A DNA stretch of 58,195 bases from Prevotellaceae bacterium UBA4361 (GTDB lineage Bacteria > Bacteroidota > Bacteroidia > Bacteroidales > Bacteroidaceae), in contig DGSN01000004.1 of NCBI GenBank assembly GCA_002393575.1, positions 16,348-74,542 on the forward strand, written 5' to 3'. A program made the position numbers and the translations under genes. Positions 51,301 to 58,195 of the stretch are shown one piece after another; position 1 is the stretch's first letter; each line of letters begins with the position of its first letter. The notes below the pieces were generated by a model that saw only the letters and a list, made by a program, of their open reading frames with translations, had not been told where the DNA came from and ran no database searches.

Positions 51301-51962
51301 CACCCGCCTACAACGGCGAGCAGTTGCTCAACCGCAGCGTCATCGCCACCTACGCCAAGAACCAGCTCCAGTACGACAGGCAATTCTGTCCGCTCACCAT
51401 CCTCGAAATGGAAAAGGAGCACACAGCCCTCTTCCCGTTGCCCGATGGCACCAGCGTCAAGCTCGGAGGCATCATCGACCGCATCGACCGAGTGCATCTG
51501 TCCGACGGCACCGACCAGCTCCGCATCGTCGACTACAAGACCAGCTCCACCGCAAACACCAGCAAAAGCATCGAAGCGTTGTTCAATCCCAAAGCGCCGA
51601 AGCGTTCCCACCACATCATGCAGGCATTCTATTATGCCGACATCTATTCGCGCGAAGAAAGCGTGAAGCAGGCAGTCGGCGTGTCGCTGATGTACGTGAA
51701 GCTCACCAACGGCGGCGAGAAAGACGACAAGTCATGCAAGCCGCTCGTCATGCTCGACACAACTGAGGTCCGCGACTTCGCCAACCAGAACGACCCAGCA
51801 GACACCGACAAGACCCTTCGACAGGCATATCATGCACAGCTCATCCAAGTCATCCAGCAAATCTTCGACCCACAGCAGCCTTTCACACAGGCAACCACCA
51901 ACCAGCCTTGCATGTACTGCAAGTTTCTGGACATTTGTGGCAGAGAAAAAACTGCGCATTGA
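48375..51962 (+). CDS. PD-(D/E)XK nuclease, AddB-like, with repeat-derived inserts
   Basis: A 1195-residue protein. The ATG at 48375 (MKTFLEIVAKDLYQK) is preferred to an upstream TTG because the longer frame translates repeat DNA. The N-terminal half is an inactivated UvrD-like fold (VIFPNKRASLFFNQH, about 30); no Walker A. The nuclease (about 880-1195) has GIIDRIDRV and LRIVDYKTSST, and four Fe-S cysteines: one in INTFIDCPLKFYFEKV and a C-x2-C-x5-C near the end (PCMYCKFLDICGRE), as in AddB. Residues about 275-313, 585-633 and 797-877 are encoded by intergenic-type repeats, the last being four STKDKEQ-type heptads plus two DSLHASHSTLHAL blocks, in the linker before the nuclease. Confidence 0.87.
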   Translation: MKTFLEIVAKDLYQKCNGNFQDLTVIFPNKRASLFFNQHIFAIANAPLWAPRYQTITELFQTLSPLEVADPIELVCRLYKAYEEVYQQSGGEMNETLDRFYSWGELMLSDFQDIDNNHVDAHELFVNISDLNDLTRFDYLTDEQVKSLQEYFKDFDPSTLLKENYMSLWKMLPTIYTRFREQLRSAGLSYEGMLKRNVVSRLTQAELPTDETLTPKQEIIAQQKVTDFKERIQHQKFAIVGFNVLNKTEQELFRFLKENSQTYFYWDFDEAYRLKEDKGQKREAWSVKNEEKDKSAKDEEDASFFNLQSSLSGFEAGRFIYKDMLDFPNEFKFGTDFYQHAYNNFTSDKKHITYISSPTENAQTQYIGKWMQQCHLQAEGEQLNQSAIVLCNENLLPSVLHSIPVDEEFAKRFKLNVTMGYPLMQTPISSYLMAVLDLQLHGCQENRANGTTFWRYPQVAAVLKHPYTIRLGGDNARNLLTTLYTSPFTFHSSLSSLHENQQDKEKEEQEKQQKEFLLKLFVKQNTMKDLLVYLLQLIQAVGNSYRHEEKTFDYQLYVESIFNAYKIVNRMSKLEESGILRFEPSTALRAGSRFGYAELKVQVSGSKNPSESNESLIPLPSPFGEGLGVRLSLLSRLLFQIINAHSLPFHGEPAVGIQVMGVLETRNLDFKNLLMLSVNEGKLPKSENCSSFIPYFLREEHHLTTRDKRNSLYAYYFYRLLQRAENVTLIYNNSTQGTSRGEMSRFMKQMLVEQEELQLANKIQLKNLTATNAPHLPSTIVVPKTEELLRNLRAHYVQSTKDKEQSTKDKEQSTKDKEQSTKDKEQRTKDSLHASHSTLHALSTKDKEQSTKDSLHASHSTLHALSAKDKEQSTSTKLHFLSPSAINTFIDCPLKFYFEKVAHLNPEDEPTDDVEDSTFGSIFHFCMKEIYERLGVGKPLMATDIDTILSHDEIVNHFVDRAFNKEFFHESDLDKTPAYNGEQLLNRSVIATYAKNQLQYDRQFCPLTILEMEKEHTALFPLPDGTSVKLGGIIDRIDRVHLSDGTDQLRIVDYKTSSTANTSKSIEALFNPKAPKRSHHIMQAFYYADIYSREESVKQAVGVSLMYVKLTNGGEKDDKSCKPLVMLDTTEVRDFANQNDPADTDKTLRQAYHAQLIQVIQQIFDPQQPFTQATTNQPCMYCKFLDICGREKTAH
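49200..49315 (+). repeat. Intergenic-type insert 1 in the addB-like gene
   Basis: GACAAAGGGCAAAAACGTGA, GCGTGGAGCGTGAAG and GAATGAAG strings, then TTCAATCTTCAATCTTCAC, in frame. Residues about 275-313 are low complexity (EAWSVKNEEKDKSAKDEED). Strings of the same kind fill intergenic gaps elsewhere. Confidence 0.65.
50130..50275 (+). repeat. Intergenic-type insert 2 in the addB-like gene
   Basis: Contains TTTGGCTACGCCGAGCTGAA (about 50155), a string seen also at about 48227 and, reversed, near 41610. It then contains the CCCCTCGCCC...GGGGTTGGGGG hairpin (about 50230-50262), whose complement lies at 15805-15838. It encodes LPSPFGEGLGVRLS in frame. The latter peptide is a familiar product of this hairpin repeat in many bacterial genomes. 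Confidence 0.7.
50766..51005 (+). repeat. Intergenic-type insert 3 in the addB-like gene
   Basis: AGTACAA-AGGACAA-AGAACAA heptamers (21-bp unit, so seven codons, STKDKEQ) repeat several times. They are followed by CTCGCTTCACGCTTCAC and CTCCACGCTTCACGC, and this composite is itself duplicated. It lies in frame between the helicase-like and nuclease domains. It matches the spacer at 3062-3223 and the DUF4450 insert at 20470-20545. Confidence 0.85.
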
Positions 51963-52005
51963 AAAAAATGCGCCTTGCTTTGGTGGTGGTATGGACAAAA
52001 AATCT

Positions 52006-52013
52006 TAACTTTG
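52006..52013 (+). promoter_or_regulatory. -7 box TAACTTTG upstream of corA
   Basis: An exact TAnnTTTG match about 260 bp before the corA start. A TTTG at 51979-51982 is 23 bp upstream, a longer gap than usual. It implies a long leader containing the structure at 52138-52243. Confidence 0.5.
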
Positions 52014-52137
52014 CACACGAAAACCCCGAAAGCACACCAGTTGTGCCGTTCAGGTTTTCATTCATTCATCTTTTTTCAATTCAATTATTAACAAGAAAAT
52101 CAGTTTCTCTATGGACGACTATCCGGCGAATAGACCA

Positions 52138-52243
52138 TTGCGGCTCTGAGGTTCGACGACTCTGATGCTTTCCCCCGCCTTTTGAGAGTCAGTAGCAGGA
52201 ACCTTTGCCGCGACCCACATTTCATGCGAACATCGTAAAGGTT
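52138..52243 (+). promoter_or_regulatory. Structured 5' leader of corA with two exclusive pairings
   Basis: Three nested stems: TTGCGGC (52138-52144) with GCCGCGA (52207-52213); AGGTTC (52149-52154) with GAACCT (52199-52204); GACTCT (52158-52163) with AGAGTC (52185-52190). AACCTTT (52200-52206) can instead pair with AAAGGTT (52237-52243), which would break the middle stem. Such switching is what a magnesium- or metal-responsive leader would show. It does not match a riboswitch I recognise. Confidence 0.5.
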
Positions 52244-52276
52244 TAACTCTCAAAAACGAACAGACAGAGTAAAGAT

Positions 52277-53203
52277 ATGCGTTCTTTCTGGAATACTAAG
52301 AAAGGTGTAACACCTATCGACGAGTGGCAGCCAGGCTGCTGGGTGCAAATCACTTGTCCCGTGGAGGATGACGTGCGTTTCCTCGTCAACGAGCTCCACA
52401 TGCCCGACTATTTCATTACCGACGTTGCCGATGCCGACGAGCGTGCCCGTTACGACATGGACGAGGGCTGGCTCATGATTATCTTGCGCATCCCTCATCT
52501 GAAGAGCGTCAATTCGCGCACTCCTTACACCACCATCCCGCTCGGTGTGGTGCTCAAGGGCGATGTCGTTGTCACCATCTGCGACCAAGAGGCTCGCATG
52601 ATGGTGGATTTTGTCAACCACCAGCAGCGTCGAGCCGAGGGTTTCTCCGATGCCGCCGACCTCGTTTTCCGTCTCTTCCTCTCCGCTTCCGTGTGGTATC
52701 TGAAGTACCTGAAGCAGGTGAACGGTCTCATCGAGAAGGCGAAGCGCAACCTCGGTGGGCAAATCGACAACGAGGACCTTGTGAGCCTCTCGCGATTGCA
52801 GGATAGCCTCACTTATTTCGCCACTTCTATCCGTGGCAACGAAACGCTCCTCTCCAAGCTCAAGTTCCGCCTGCCTGTCGATGAACTCGATGCGGAACTC
52901 ATCGAGGACGTGAACATCGAGATGAACCAGGCTCGGGAAACGACGCAAATCTATTCCAACATCCTCGACTCCACGATGGACACTTATGCCAACGTCATCA
53001 ACAACAACATGAACAAGGTGATGCGTCTGCTCACTTCGCTCAACATGATTATCATGTTCCCAACGCTCATCGCATCCCTCTTCGGCATGAACCTCATCAA
53101 CGGCATGGAAAACCTCCGCTTTGGTTTCCCCATCGCCATCATCATCTCCATCCTCTCCACAGTCCTCGGTCTCCTATGGTTCAGACGAAAAAAGTGGCTG
53201 TGA
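52277..53203 (+). CDS. corA: CorA-family magnesium (divalent cation) transporter
   Basis: A 308-residue inner-membrane protein. The N-terminal cytoplasmic alpha/beta domain (about 1-150) and long helix (about 150-240; NIEMNQARETTQIYSNILDS) are followed by two C-terminal membrane helices (about 248-270 and 283-302). The selectivity motif GMN is in IASLFGMNLINGM, where the usual Tyr is Phe (FGMN). The basic C-terminal tail (RRKKWL) is usual. It forms a pentameric channel for Mg2+ (some members take Co2+ or Ni2+). A long structured leader precedes it, and AAAAAC/ACTC strings lie just before the ATG. Confidence 0.92.
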   Translation: MRSFWNTKKGVTPIDEWQPGCWVQITCPVEDDVRFLVNELHMPDYFITDVADADERARYDMDEGWLMIILRIPHLKSVNSRTPYTTIPLGVVLKGDVVVTICDQEARMMVDFVNHQQRRAEGFSDAADLVFRLFLSASVWYLKYLKQVNGLIEKAKRNLGGQIDNEDLVSLSRLQDSLTYFATSIRGNETLLSKLKFRLPVDELDAELIEDVNIEMNQARETTQIYSNILDSTMDTYANVINNNMNKVMRLLTSLNMIIMFPTLIASLFGMNLINGMENLRFGFPIAIIISILSTVLGLLWFRRKKWL

Positions 53204-53254
53204 GAGTTTAGAATAATTAGAAATTAGGAATTAGGAGTTAGAAATTAAAAGTGA

Positions 53255-53330
53255 ACCTTAACCCTAACCTTAACCTTAACCGCCGTCCGGATGGATAGTT
53301 ATGGTTATGGTTATCGTTATGGTTGGAATT
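53255..53330. repeat. Hexamer hairpin repeat with GTCCGGATGG core
   Basis: CCTTAACCCTAACCTTAACC (6-bp period) is followed by GCCGTCCGGATGGATAG and GGTTATGGTTATCGTTATGG. The flanks are imperfect complements around the CCGG core, so the DNA or RNA could fold back. This is the same family as at 44528 and within 48155-48328. It lies between corA and the glycosyltransferase gene. Confidence 0.7.
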
Positions 53331-53363
53331 TTTTCACTTTTCACTTCTCACTTTTCACTTTAT

Positions 53364-54482
53364 ATGCGTATTCTATTGCTCGGTGATTATAGCAATGTAC
53401 ATTGGACACTGTCCGAGGGCTTGCGGGCACTCGGACATGAGGTCTGCGTGGTGAGCGATGGCGACGGGTGGAAGAACTACCGTCGAGACATCGACCTGCG
53501 CCGACGCTCCTTAGGGAAAATGGATTCTTTCCGCTATCTTTTCGACATCCTGCGCACCATGCCCAAGTTCAGGGATTACGACATCGTCCAGCTCATCAAC
53601 CCTGTCTTCTTCGACTTGCGCGGAGATAAAATCAAACCATTCTACCGCTTCATCCGTCGCCACAACAAGCACGTCGTGCTGGGTGCATTCGGCATGGACC
53701 ACTATTGGGTGAAAACCTGTCTCGACTGCAAAACTTTCCGCTACTCGGACTTCAACATCGGTTCTCACCAGCGCACCGAAGAGCCTTATAACCAGGAGTT
53801 CATCCGCGACTGGCTGCATGGAGAGAAAGCACCTATCAACCTTTACGTGGCTGAAGATGCCGATGCCATCGTCACAGGTCTTTATGAGTACGATTGCTGC
53901 TATCGTCCCCATTTTCCCCGAAAAACGCAGTTCATTCCTTTTCCCATCAACCTCTCTTCCGTCACCCCCAAGGCACCACGGCAGCCAGGACAGCCCATCC
54001 GTTTCTTCGTCGGCATACAGCGCAGTCGCCATGCCTACAAGGGGACAGACATCATGCTCCGTGCCTTGGAGCGCGTGAAGGCCAAGCACCCCGACGCTTG
54101 CGAAATCGTCAAGGTGGAAAATGTTCCGTTCCAGGAATACCAGCAGTTGATGAATACCAGCGATGTCATCCTCGACCAGCTCTACAGCTACACGCCTGCC
54201 ATGAATGCCCTCGTAGCTATGGCGAAGGGACTCATCGTCGTGGGAGGAGGCGAAGAAGAGAACTACGAAATCCTCCACGAAAACCAACTGCGACCCATCA
54301 TCAACGTCCTGCCCGACGAGGAAGACTGCTTCCAGAAAATGGAACACCTTGTGTTGCATCCCGAACTCGTTCCCGTCCTTTCCCGTCAGAGCGTTGAATA
54401 CATCCATCGCCACCACGACCACATCAAGGTGGCACAGCAATACGAGGCTCTCTATCTATCGCTGCGCTTAAATGAAAAATGA
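53364..54482 (+). CDS. Glycosyltransferase (GT4-like fold)
   Basis: A 372-residue cytoplasmic enzyme. The ATG at 53364 (MRILLLGDYSNVHWTLSEGL) is the family-like start; the upstream 21 codons of the longer frame are repeat DNA. The N-terminal Rossmann half has LRALGHEVCVVSDGDGW and DIVQLINPVFF. The C-terminal half (about 195-360) has RFFVGIQRSRHAYKGTDIML, VPFQEYQQLMNTSDVILDQL and MAKGLIVVGGGEEENYEIL, the usual donor-binding blocks (Glu-containing EEENYE). Donor and acceptor are unknown. There is no neighbouring capsule or LPS operon, so it is a stand-alone gene. The last codons (LRLNEK) overlap repeat-type DNA. Confidence 0.8.
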   Translation: MRILLLGDYSNVHWTLSEGLRALGHEVCVVSDGDGWKNYRRDIDLRRRSLGKMDSFRYLFDILRTMPKFRDYDIVQLINPVFFDLRGDKIKPFYRFIRRHNKHVVLGAFGMDHYWVKTCLDCKTFRYSDFNIGSHQRTEEPYNQEFIRDWLHGEKAPINLYVAEDADAIVTGLYEYDCCYRPHFPRKTQFIPFPINLSSVTPKAPRQPGQPIRFFVGIQRSRHAYKGTDIMLRALERVKAKHPDACEIVKVENVPFQEYQQLMNTSDVILDQLYSYTPAMNALVAMAKGLIVVGGGEEENYEILHENQLRPIINVLPDEEDCFQKMEHLVLHPELVPVLSRQSVEYIHRHHDHIKVAQQYEALYLSLRLNEK

Positions 54483-54820
54483 AGAGAAGTACAAAGAACA
54501 AAGGACAAGGAACAACTTGGTAAGTTAAAAATTAAAAGTTAAAAATTAAAAAAGTCAAAGGTCGAAAGTCAAAGGTCAAAGGCGTAAAAAGTCTCCTAAA
54601 GAAATAGACTAAATGTACTAAATTTTAATATTTTGCCGATTTTGCCGATTTCTTTAGGAGATATACCTCAGACTTTAGTCCTTAGACCTCAGACCTTAGA
54701 CATAAAACTTATTAACTTTTAACTCTCTAATAATCCTTTAAATCCTTTAAATCCTTGATTGTTCTTGGTAAATTGTACTTTGTACTTAATTGAGGTTCTT
54801 CATTTTTTCCTCGCATTTTT
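54483..54820. repeat. Composite intergenic repeat region before GH43
   Basis: No gene is seen. In order: AAGTACAAAG/AACAAAG strings, TTAAAAA/TTAAAAG heptamers (about 54525-54550), GTCAAAG heptamers (about 54552-54582), the TCTCCTAAAGAAAT element (54590-54661), ACCTTAG-type heptamers (about 54665-54700), TTAACTTTTAACTC, TAATCCTTTAAATCC (9-bp period) and TTTGTACTT strings. The GTCAAAG, then TCTCCTAAAG, then ACCTTAG order is the same as at 48130-48375. Confidence 0.7.
54590..54661. repeat. TCTCCTAAAGAAAT element, compact copy
   Basis: A 72-bp copy: AGTCTCCTAAAGAAATAGAC at the left, GACTAAATGTACTAAAT, GCCGATTTTGCCGATT and ATTTCTTTAGGAGA (54648-54661) at the right. It shows the element without inserts. 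Confidence 0.82.
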
Positions 54821-54850
54821 TGTTTGTTCTGTCTTTTTCGCATATCTTTG
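54821..54850 (+). promoter_or_regulatory. Promoter of the GH43 gene
   Basis: TTTG (54821-54824), 18 bp, TATCTTTG (54843-54850), an exact -7 match. The ATG at 54868 follows 17 bp later, so the leader is very short. This also excludes the longer frame starting at 54790. Confidence 0.78.
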
Positions 54851-54867
54851 CAAAAAAGTATAATTAT

Positions 54868-57723
54868 ATGAAACCTTATTCCTTACTACTTTCATGTCTT
54901 TGTGCTTCCATGCTTTCACTTCCCATGCAGGCACAGACCGCAGTAACCGCTGCCGAGATGGCTCAGTTGAGCCGAAACAAGAGTCACAGCCGAGTGAGTG
55001 TTCACGACCCTTCCATAGTCGATACAGGCACAGGCACTTACTACATCTTCGGTTCTCACCATGCCGTTGCACGTACCACTGACCTCATGAACTGGACTGG
55101 CGTGAACAACAGTGGACTGTATGGCATTGTCAACAGCAGTGGACGTGTGGTCACTGCCAGTTTCAACGATGCTTTTGAGACTAATCAAACCAAGAAAGTG
55201 ACGATTCTCCGCAATGGTGTGGAAACCGAAGTGGATTTTGGCAATTTCAATGCCGAAGAATGGATGACTGCTCACGGCACCACCGTCAATGGCTACGTTT
55301 GGGCTCCCGACGTGATTTGGAACGACTCCATGAAGAAGTGGTGCATGTACCTCAGCTTGGATGGCGACAACTGGAGCAGCGTCATCATCTTGCTCACAGC
55401 CGACAACGTCGAAGGACCATACGTCTATCAGGGCCCTGTGGTATATTCAGGATTCCTGAACACCACCAACGCCAAAATCAGTTGGAAGAAGACCGACCTC
55501 GAACTGGTCATTGGCACACAGTCCTCACTTCCTTCGCGCTACAACCGTGGCAACGGCTGGGGCAACTACTGGCCTAACAACATCGACCCATGCGTACTCT
55601 ACGATGAAGAAGGACAGCTCTGGATGTCATACGGCTCATGGAGCGGAGGCATCTGGATGATCAAACTGAACAACGAAAACGGACTACGCGACTACACTGT
55701 CACCTATCCTTACACCGCCGATGGCAACGACCGTGCCACCAGCGACCCATACTTTGGCAAGCGCATTGCTGGAGGCTACTACGTGTCGGGCGAAGGTTCC
55801 TACATCCAGCGCATTGGCAAATACTATTATCTCTTCATGACCAATGGCGGACTCTCCGCCAAGGAGGGCTACGTCATGCGCAGTTTCCGCTCCGAGCATA
55901 TCGACGGTCCATACGTCGATGCCAAGGGAGCATCTGCCATCTACTCTCGCTACGAGATGAACTACGGCACAGCCGATGCTTCCACCAAGGGCAACCTCCT
56001 CATGTCGGCATTCAACGGACTCGCTTTCCAAACCGTGGCAGAAGTGGCACAGGGACACAATTCAGCATTTGTTGACGACAAGGGACGTAGTTTCCTCATC
56101 TATCACACTCGTTTCAACACAGGCAACGAGGGATTCCAGAACCGAGTTCACCAGCTCTTCGTCAATCAGAGCGGATGGCTCTGTGCCGCACCATTCGAGT
56201 TCGACGGCGAAACCCTCACCGACGACAGCATTGCAGCAGGATGCAAATACTCGAAAGACGAAATAGCAGGCGACTACCAGTTCATTCTCCACAAGTACAA
56301 GCTCAACAACGAGAACTACCAGTGTGCCGACGTGGTTCAAGTCACGCTCAAAGCCGACGGCACCATCACTGGCGACCGCACAGGCTCGTGGACACTCGTC
56401 GAAGGCACAGGCTATGCCAACGTGAAAATCGGCGGTGTCACCTACTTCGGCGTGATTTGCGACCAAACGGTGGATGGCAAGAACTACCGTGCCATCGCCT
56501 TCACAGGACTCGCCACCTCTGGCGTCACCGCATGGGGCTGGAAGATGGAACCACAGTCTGCCATCACCTACACCGTCCGCAACTCCACCCCTCACGTGAG
56601 CAACGGAACCGTCAATGCGCACCTCGATTTCAACTACACCAACTACTACGGCACCACCGACGAGTGGCTTTCTTCCGAACCATCCGTCATCAGCAACCAA
56701 GGCAGATACAACCCAGCCGACACCGTCACAGCGTTGAGCCTCACCCATCGCATCTCAGCTGGCAATTACTACTACGAAGAACTTTTCAACATCCGTGCGC
56801 AGGCAGCCACCGACGTGACGGGCGACTATGCAAAGGGACTCAAAGCCTACTACTTGTTCGACGAGTCGCCAATCCTCAATCTCTTCAATGCCGAAGACAA
56901 AGCCATGCTCTCGCGTCAGTCCAGCGGAGTGGTACCAAGCCTCGCAACCGACATTGCTCGCGATGGCAAGGTGCTGAAGATGACAGGCGGAACCGAAGCA
57001 GCCAAGACCTGCGGATTTGCACGCTTCGACAATCCACTGTTCGGACAGACCGACATCGAAGGCATGAGCATCAGTTTCTGGGTGAAGCGTAACGATGCCG
57101 ACCGTTGGGGCACCATCTTCTCATTCATCAATGGCAACCCATCCTACACCACCACGCAGAACAACCTCTCCTTCACGGGCAACACCTATCTCGGCTTTAC
57201 CAACGGAGTCGATACCTTTGCCATCAACTACCCAACGTCTGAGCGAAACACACTCGAAGTGGGAGAGTGGAAATTCGTCACCATCACCATCGACAAGACA
57301 GACGGCGTGAAAATCTACATCAACAAGACCAAGCGCGTCACTTCCTTTGCATCCACCGCAGGAACACGTGCAGCCAATTTCGACTATCAGAAGGTGCTCG
57401 ACTTCCTCACCTCTGTGCAGTACCTCTGCCTCGGCAAGGGAAATGGCTTTGGCACTGCCGATGTATTCCTTGACGAACTTTTCGTCCACAATCGCGCACT
57501 CACAGCCGACGACGTGGAGGCCCTCTATGCTGCCGAAACACGTGTCACCGACATCCCATCTGTCGTCAACCCAACTGCCATCGATCTCATCATGACAGAC
57601 GACAACGATTCCCTCCACAGTAGCAACGCTGCATGGTTCACCCTCCAAGGCCATCGCCTTGCCACGAAACCTACGCAACCAGGCATCTATATCCGCAGCG
57701 GAAAGAAGTATTGGGTGAAATAA
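54868..57723 (+). CDS. Secreted GH43 arabinanase-like enzyme with LamG module
   Basis: A 951-residue exported protein. The signal peptide (MKPYSLLLSCLCASMLSLPMQ) starts at the ATG at 54868. GH43 five-bladed propeller (about 45-450): base Asp in SVHDPSIVDTGTG, GYVWAPDVIWND, the pKa-modulating Asp in NNIDPCVLYDEEGQLWMSYGSW and the Glu acid in YVSGEGSYIQRIG. A beta domain (about 465-570) and a LamG/concanavalin-like module (about 690-890; EGMSISFWVKRNDADRWGT) follow. The tail GIYIRSGKKYWVK resembles C-terminal sorting-type ends of Prevotella secreted proteins. Likely endo-1,5-alpha-L-arabinanase or arabinosidase; the subfamily is not fixed. Confidence 0.88.
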   Translation: MKPYSLLLSCLCASMLSLPMQAQTAVTAAEMAQLSRNKSHSRVSVHDPSIVDTGTGTYYIFGSHHAVARTTDLMNWTGVNNSGLYGIVNSSGRVVTASFNDAFETNQTKKVTILRNGVETEVDFGNFNAEEWMTAHGTTVNGYVWAPDVIWNDSMKKWCMYLSLDGDNWSSVIILLTADNVEGPYVYQGPVVYSGFLNTTNAKISWKKTDLELVIGTQSSLPSRYNRGNGWGNYWPNNIDPCVLYDEEGQLWMSYGSWSGGIWMIKLNNENGLRDYTVTYPYTADGNDRATSDPYFGKRIAGGYYVSGEGSYIQRIGKYYYLFMTNGGLSAKEGYVMRSFRSEHIDGPYVDAKGASAIYSRYEMNYGTADASTKGNLLMSAFNGLAFQTVAEVAQGHNSAFVDDKGRSFLIYHTRFNTGNEGFQNRVHQLFVNQSGWLCAAPFEFDGETLTDDSIAAGCKYSKDEIAGDYQFILHKYKLNNENYQCADVVQVTLKADGTITGDRTGSWTLVEGTGYANVKIGGVTYFGVICDQTVDGKNYRAIAFTGLATSGVTAWGWKMEPQSAITYTVRNSTPHVSNGTVNAHLDFNYTNYYGTTDEWLSSEPSVISNQGRYNPADTVTALSLTHRISAGNYYYEELFNIRAQAATDVTGDYAKGLKAYYLFDESPILNLFNAEDKAMLSRQSSGVVPSLATDIARDGKVLKMTGGTEAAKTCGFARFDNPLFGQTDIEGMSISFWVKRNDADRWGTIFSFINGNPSYTTTQNNLSFTGNTYLGFTNGVDTFAINYPTSERNTLEVGEWKFVTITIDKTDGVKIYINKTKRVTSFASTAGTRAANFDYQKVLDFLTSVQYLCLGKGNGFGTADVFLDELFVHNRALTADDVEALYAAETRVTDIPSVVNPTAIDLIMTDDNDSLHSSNAAWFTLQGHRLATKPTQPGIYIRSGKKYWVK

Positions 57724-57740
57724 GAAAAGAAGCATAAGAG

Positions 57741-57782
57741 AAAAAAGAAGAGCGAGGATTCCTTTCCTCGCTCTTCTTTTTT
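57741..57782 (+). terminator. Terminator of the GH43 gene
   Basis: A perfect 18-bp stem (AAAAAAGAAGAGCGAGGA, 57741-57758, with 57765-57782), TTCCTT loop, ending in a run of T. Confidence 0.94.
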
Positions 57783-57849
57783 CACGATAAACTTTTGAGT
57801 TTTTGAGTTTTGAATCAGGGTTTTTAAGGATTTAAAGAGATTATTTTCC

Positions 57850-57945
57850 TCCAGCCCCCTCCAGTTCCCCCAAGGGGGAGTGAATAACCATCCGGAAGGC
57901 TTCTCCTCCCCTTGGGGAGGTTGGGAGGGGCTGGGGGGAGGCTTT
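57850..57945. repeat. GC-rich hairpin repeat
   Basis: CTCCAGCCCCCTCCAGTTCC, CCCCAAGGGGGAG, the core AACCATCCGGAAGG, CTCCCCTTGGGGAGG, then GGGAGGGGCTGGGGGGAGG. Both arms contain their own hairpin and the outer strings are complementary. Related strings lie at 15804, 39115 and inside the addB-like gene at 50230. Confidence 0.75.
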
Positions 57946-57992
57946 TTTCACTCTCCACGCTTCACTCTCTTTTTAGGACTTCGTTCGGCAAC

Positions 57993-58068
57993 GAACGTTC
58001 GTTTTCGTCTTGACGAGCGTTCGTTGCCTTTGGTTTGAGCGTTCGCTGCATGTCGTTTGAACGTTCGT
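57993..58068. repeat. Phased 4 x 22-bp palindromic array, copy 4
   Basis: Units at 57997 (GTTCGT), 58019 (GTTCGT), 58041 (GTTCGC) and 58063 (GTTCGT), exactly 22 bp apart, preceded by GAAC, GAGC, GAGC and GAAC. The first unit is the full 12-bp palindrome ACGAACGTTCGT. It lies downstream of the GH43 gene. No fifth unit fits at either edge. Confidence 0.86.
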
Positions 58069-58177
58069 ACAATCTTTTGAGTTCTTTGGTAAGTTTCGGT
58101 AAGTTAAAAGTTAATAGTTAAAAGTTAATAAGAACAGCTCATTTCCATTTTTAATTTTCAACTTTTAATTTTTAATT

Positions 58178-58195
58178 AAACTTTCCCATCCCTTG
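58178..58195. mobile_element. Partial second copy of the 259-bp element, cut by the window end
   Basis: AAACTTTCCCATCCCTTG is the exact complement of the right end of the element at 26926-27184. The bases before it differ beyond ATTA, which fixes the element's boundary. The copy is in the opposite orientation and continues outside the window. Confidence 0.65.

Noticed and set aside
57850..57945. An insertion sequence end
   Set aside because: No transposase or flanking duplication is visible; the sequence fits a hairpin repeat family seen elsewhere in the window.

Overview
The window looks like a chromosomal segment of a Prevotella-like member of the Bacteroidales. Evidence: promoters of the Bacteroidetes type (TTTG/TTG, about 20 bp, TAnnTTTG) recur upstream of genes on both strands; families typical of this phylum are present (type IX secretion plug/DUF5103, DUF4421, DUF4450, PCMD lipoprotein, patatin-barrel fusion, bacterial serine palmitoyltransferase); and a single-chain GH10 xylanase-CE1 esterase resembles enzymes known from rumen Prevotella. 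No phage, plasmid, CRISPR or SusC/SusD genes are visible.

Layout: 0.2-4.5 kb, amidase/golvesin 'xanthan lyase-like' protein and T9SS plug protein; 4.6-7.6 kb, uxaB-uxaC for hexuronate catabolism; 7.7-13.1 kb, GH2 enzyme and a propeller-DUF362 protein; 13.6-19.6 kb, patatin-barrel protein, rhodanese-MBL lipoprotein, a DUF4468-like protein and two tandem LolA-like paralogues; 19.7-24.9 kb, a minus-strand polysaccharide set (DUF4450, SGNH hydrolase, CE12-type acetylesterase); 25.3-28.4 kb, DUF4421 protein, a 0.9-kb repeat-rich region, two tRNA-Asp genes and trmD; 28.8-41.5 kb, xylanase-esterase, envelope proteins, glmS, serine palmitoyltransferase, GH35, rpiB and a dockerin-like secreted protein; 41.9-52 kb, a sugar aminotransferase, rarA and an AddA/AddB-like helicase-nuclease pair; 52.3-57.7 kb, corA with a structured leader, a glycosyltransferase and a secreted GH43.

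The carbohydrate genes form a scattered set for plant cell wall (xylan, arabinan, pectin side chains, galactosides) feeding uronates to UxaC/UxaB. The rest is housekeeping and envelope biogenesis.

The most unusual content is between genes. (1) Four intergenic loci each carry exactly four copies of a near-palindromic motif (consensus YGARCGTTCGT) on an exact 22-bp period. (2) A 259-bp, highly self-complementary element at 26.9 kb has inverted termini and an exact 13-bp flanking direct repeat, splits an otherwise continuous small reading frame, and has a second copy starting at the right window edge. (3) Many different 7-bp tandem repeats form modular leaders oriented with transcription, and the same modules occur in frame inside rarA, the addB-like gene and the DUF4450 gene. 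(4) Two inverted-repeat families are nested in one another, with base-pair-preserving differences between copies. These four deserve follow-up.
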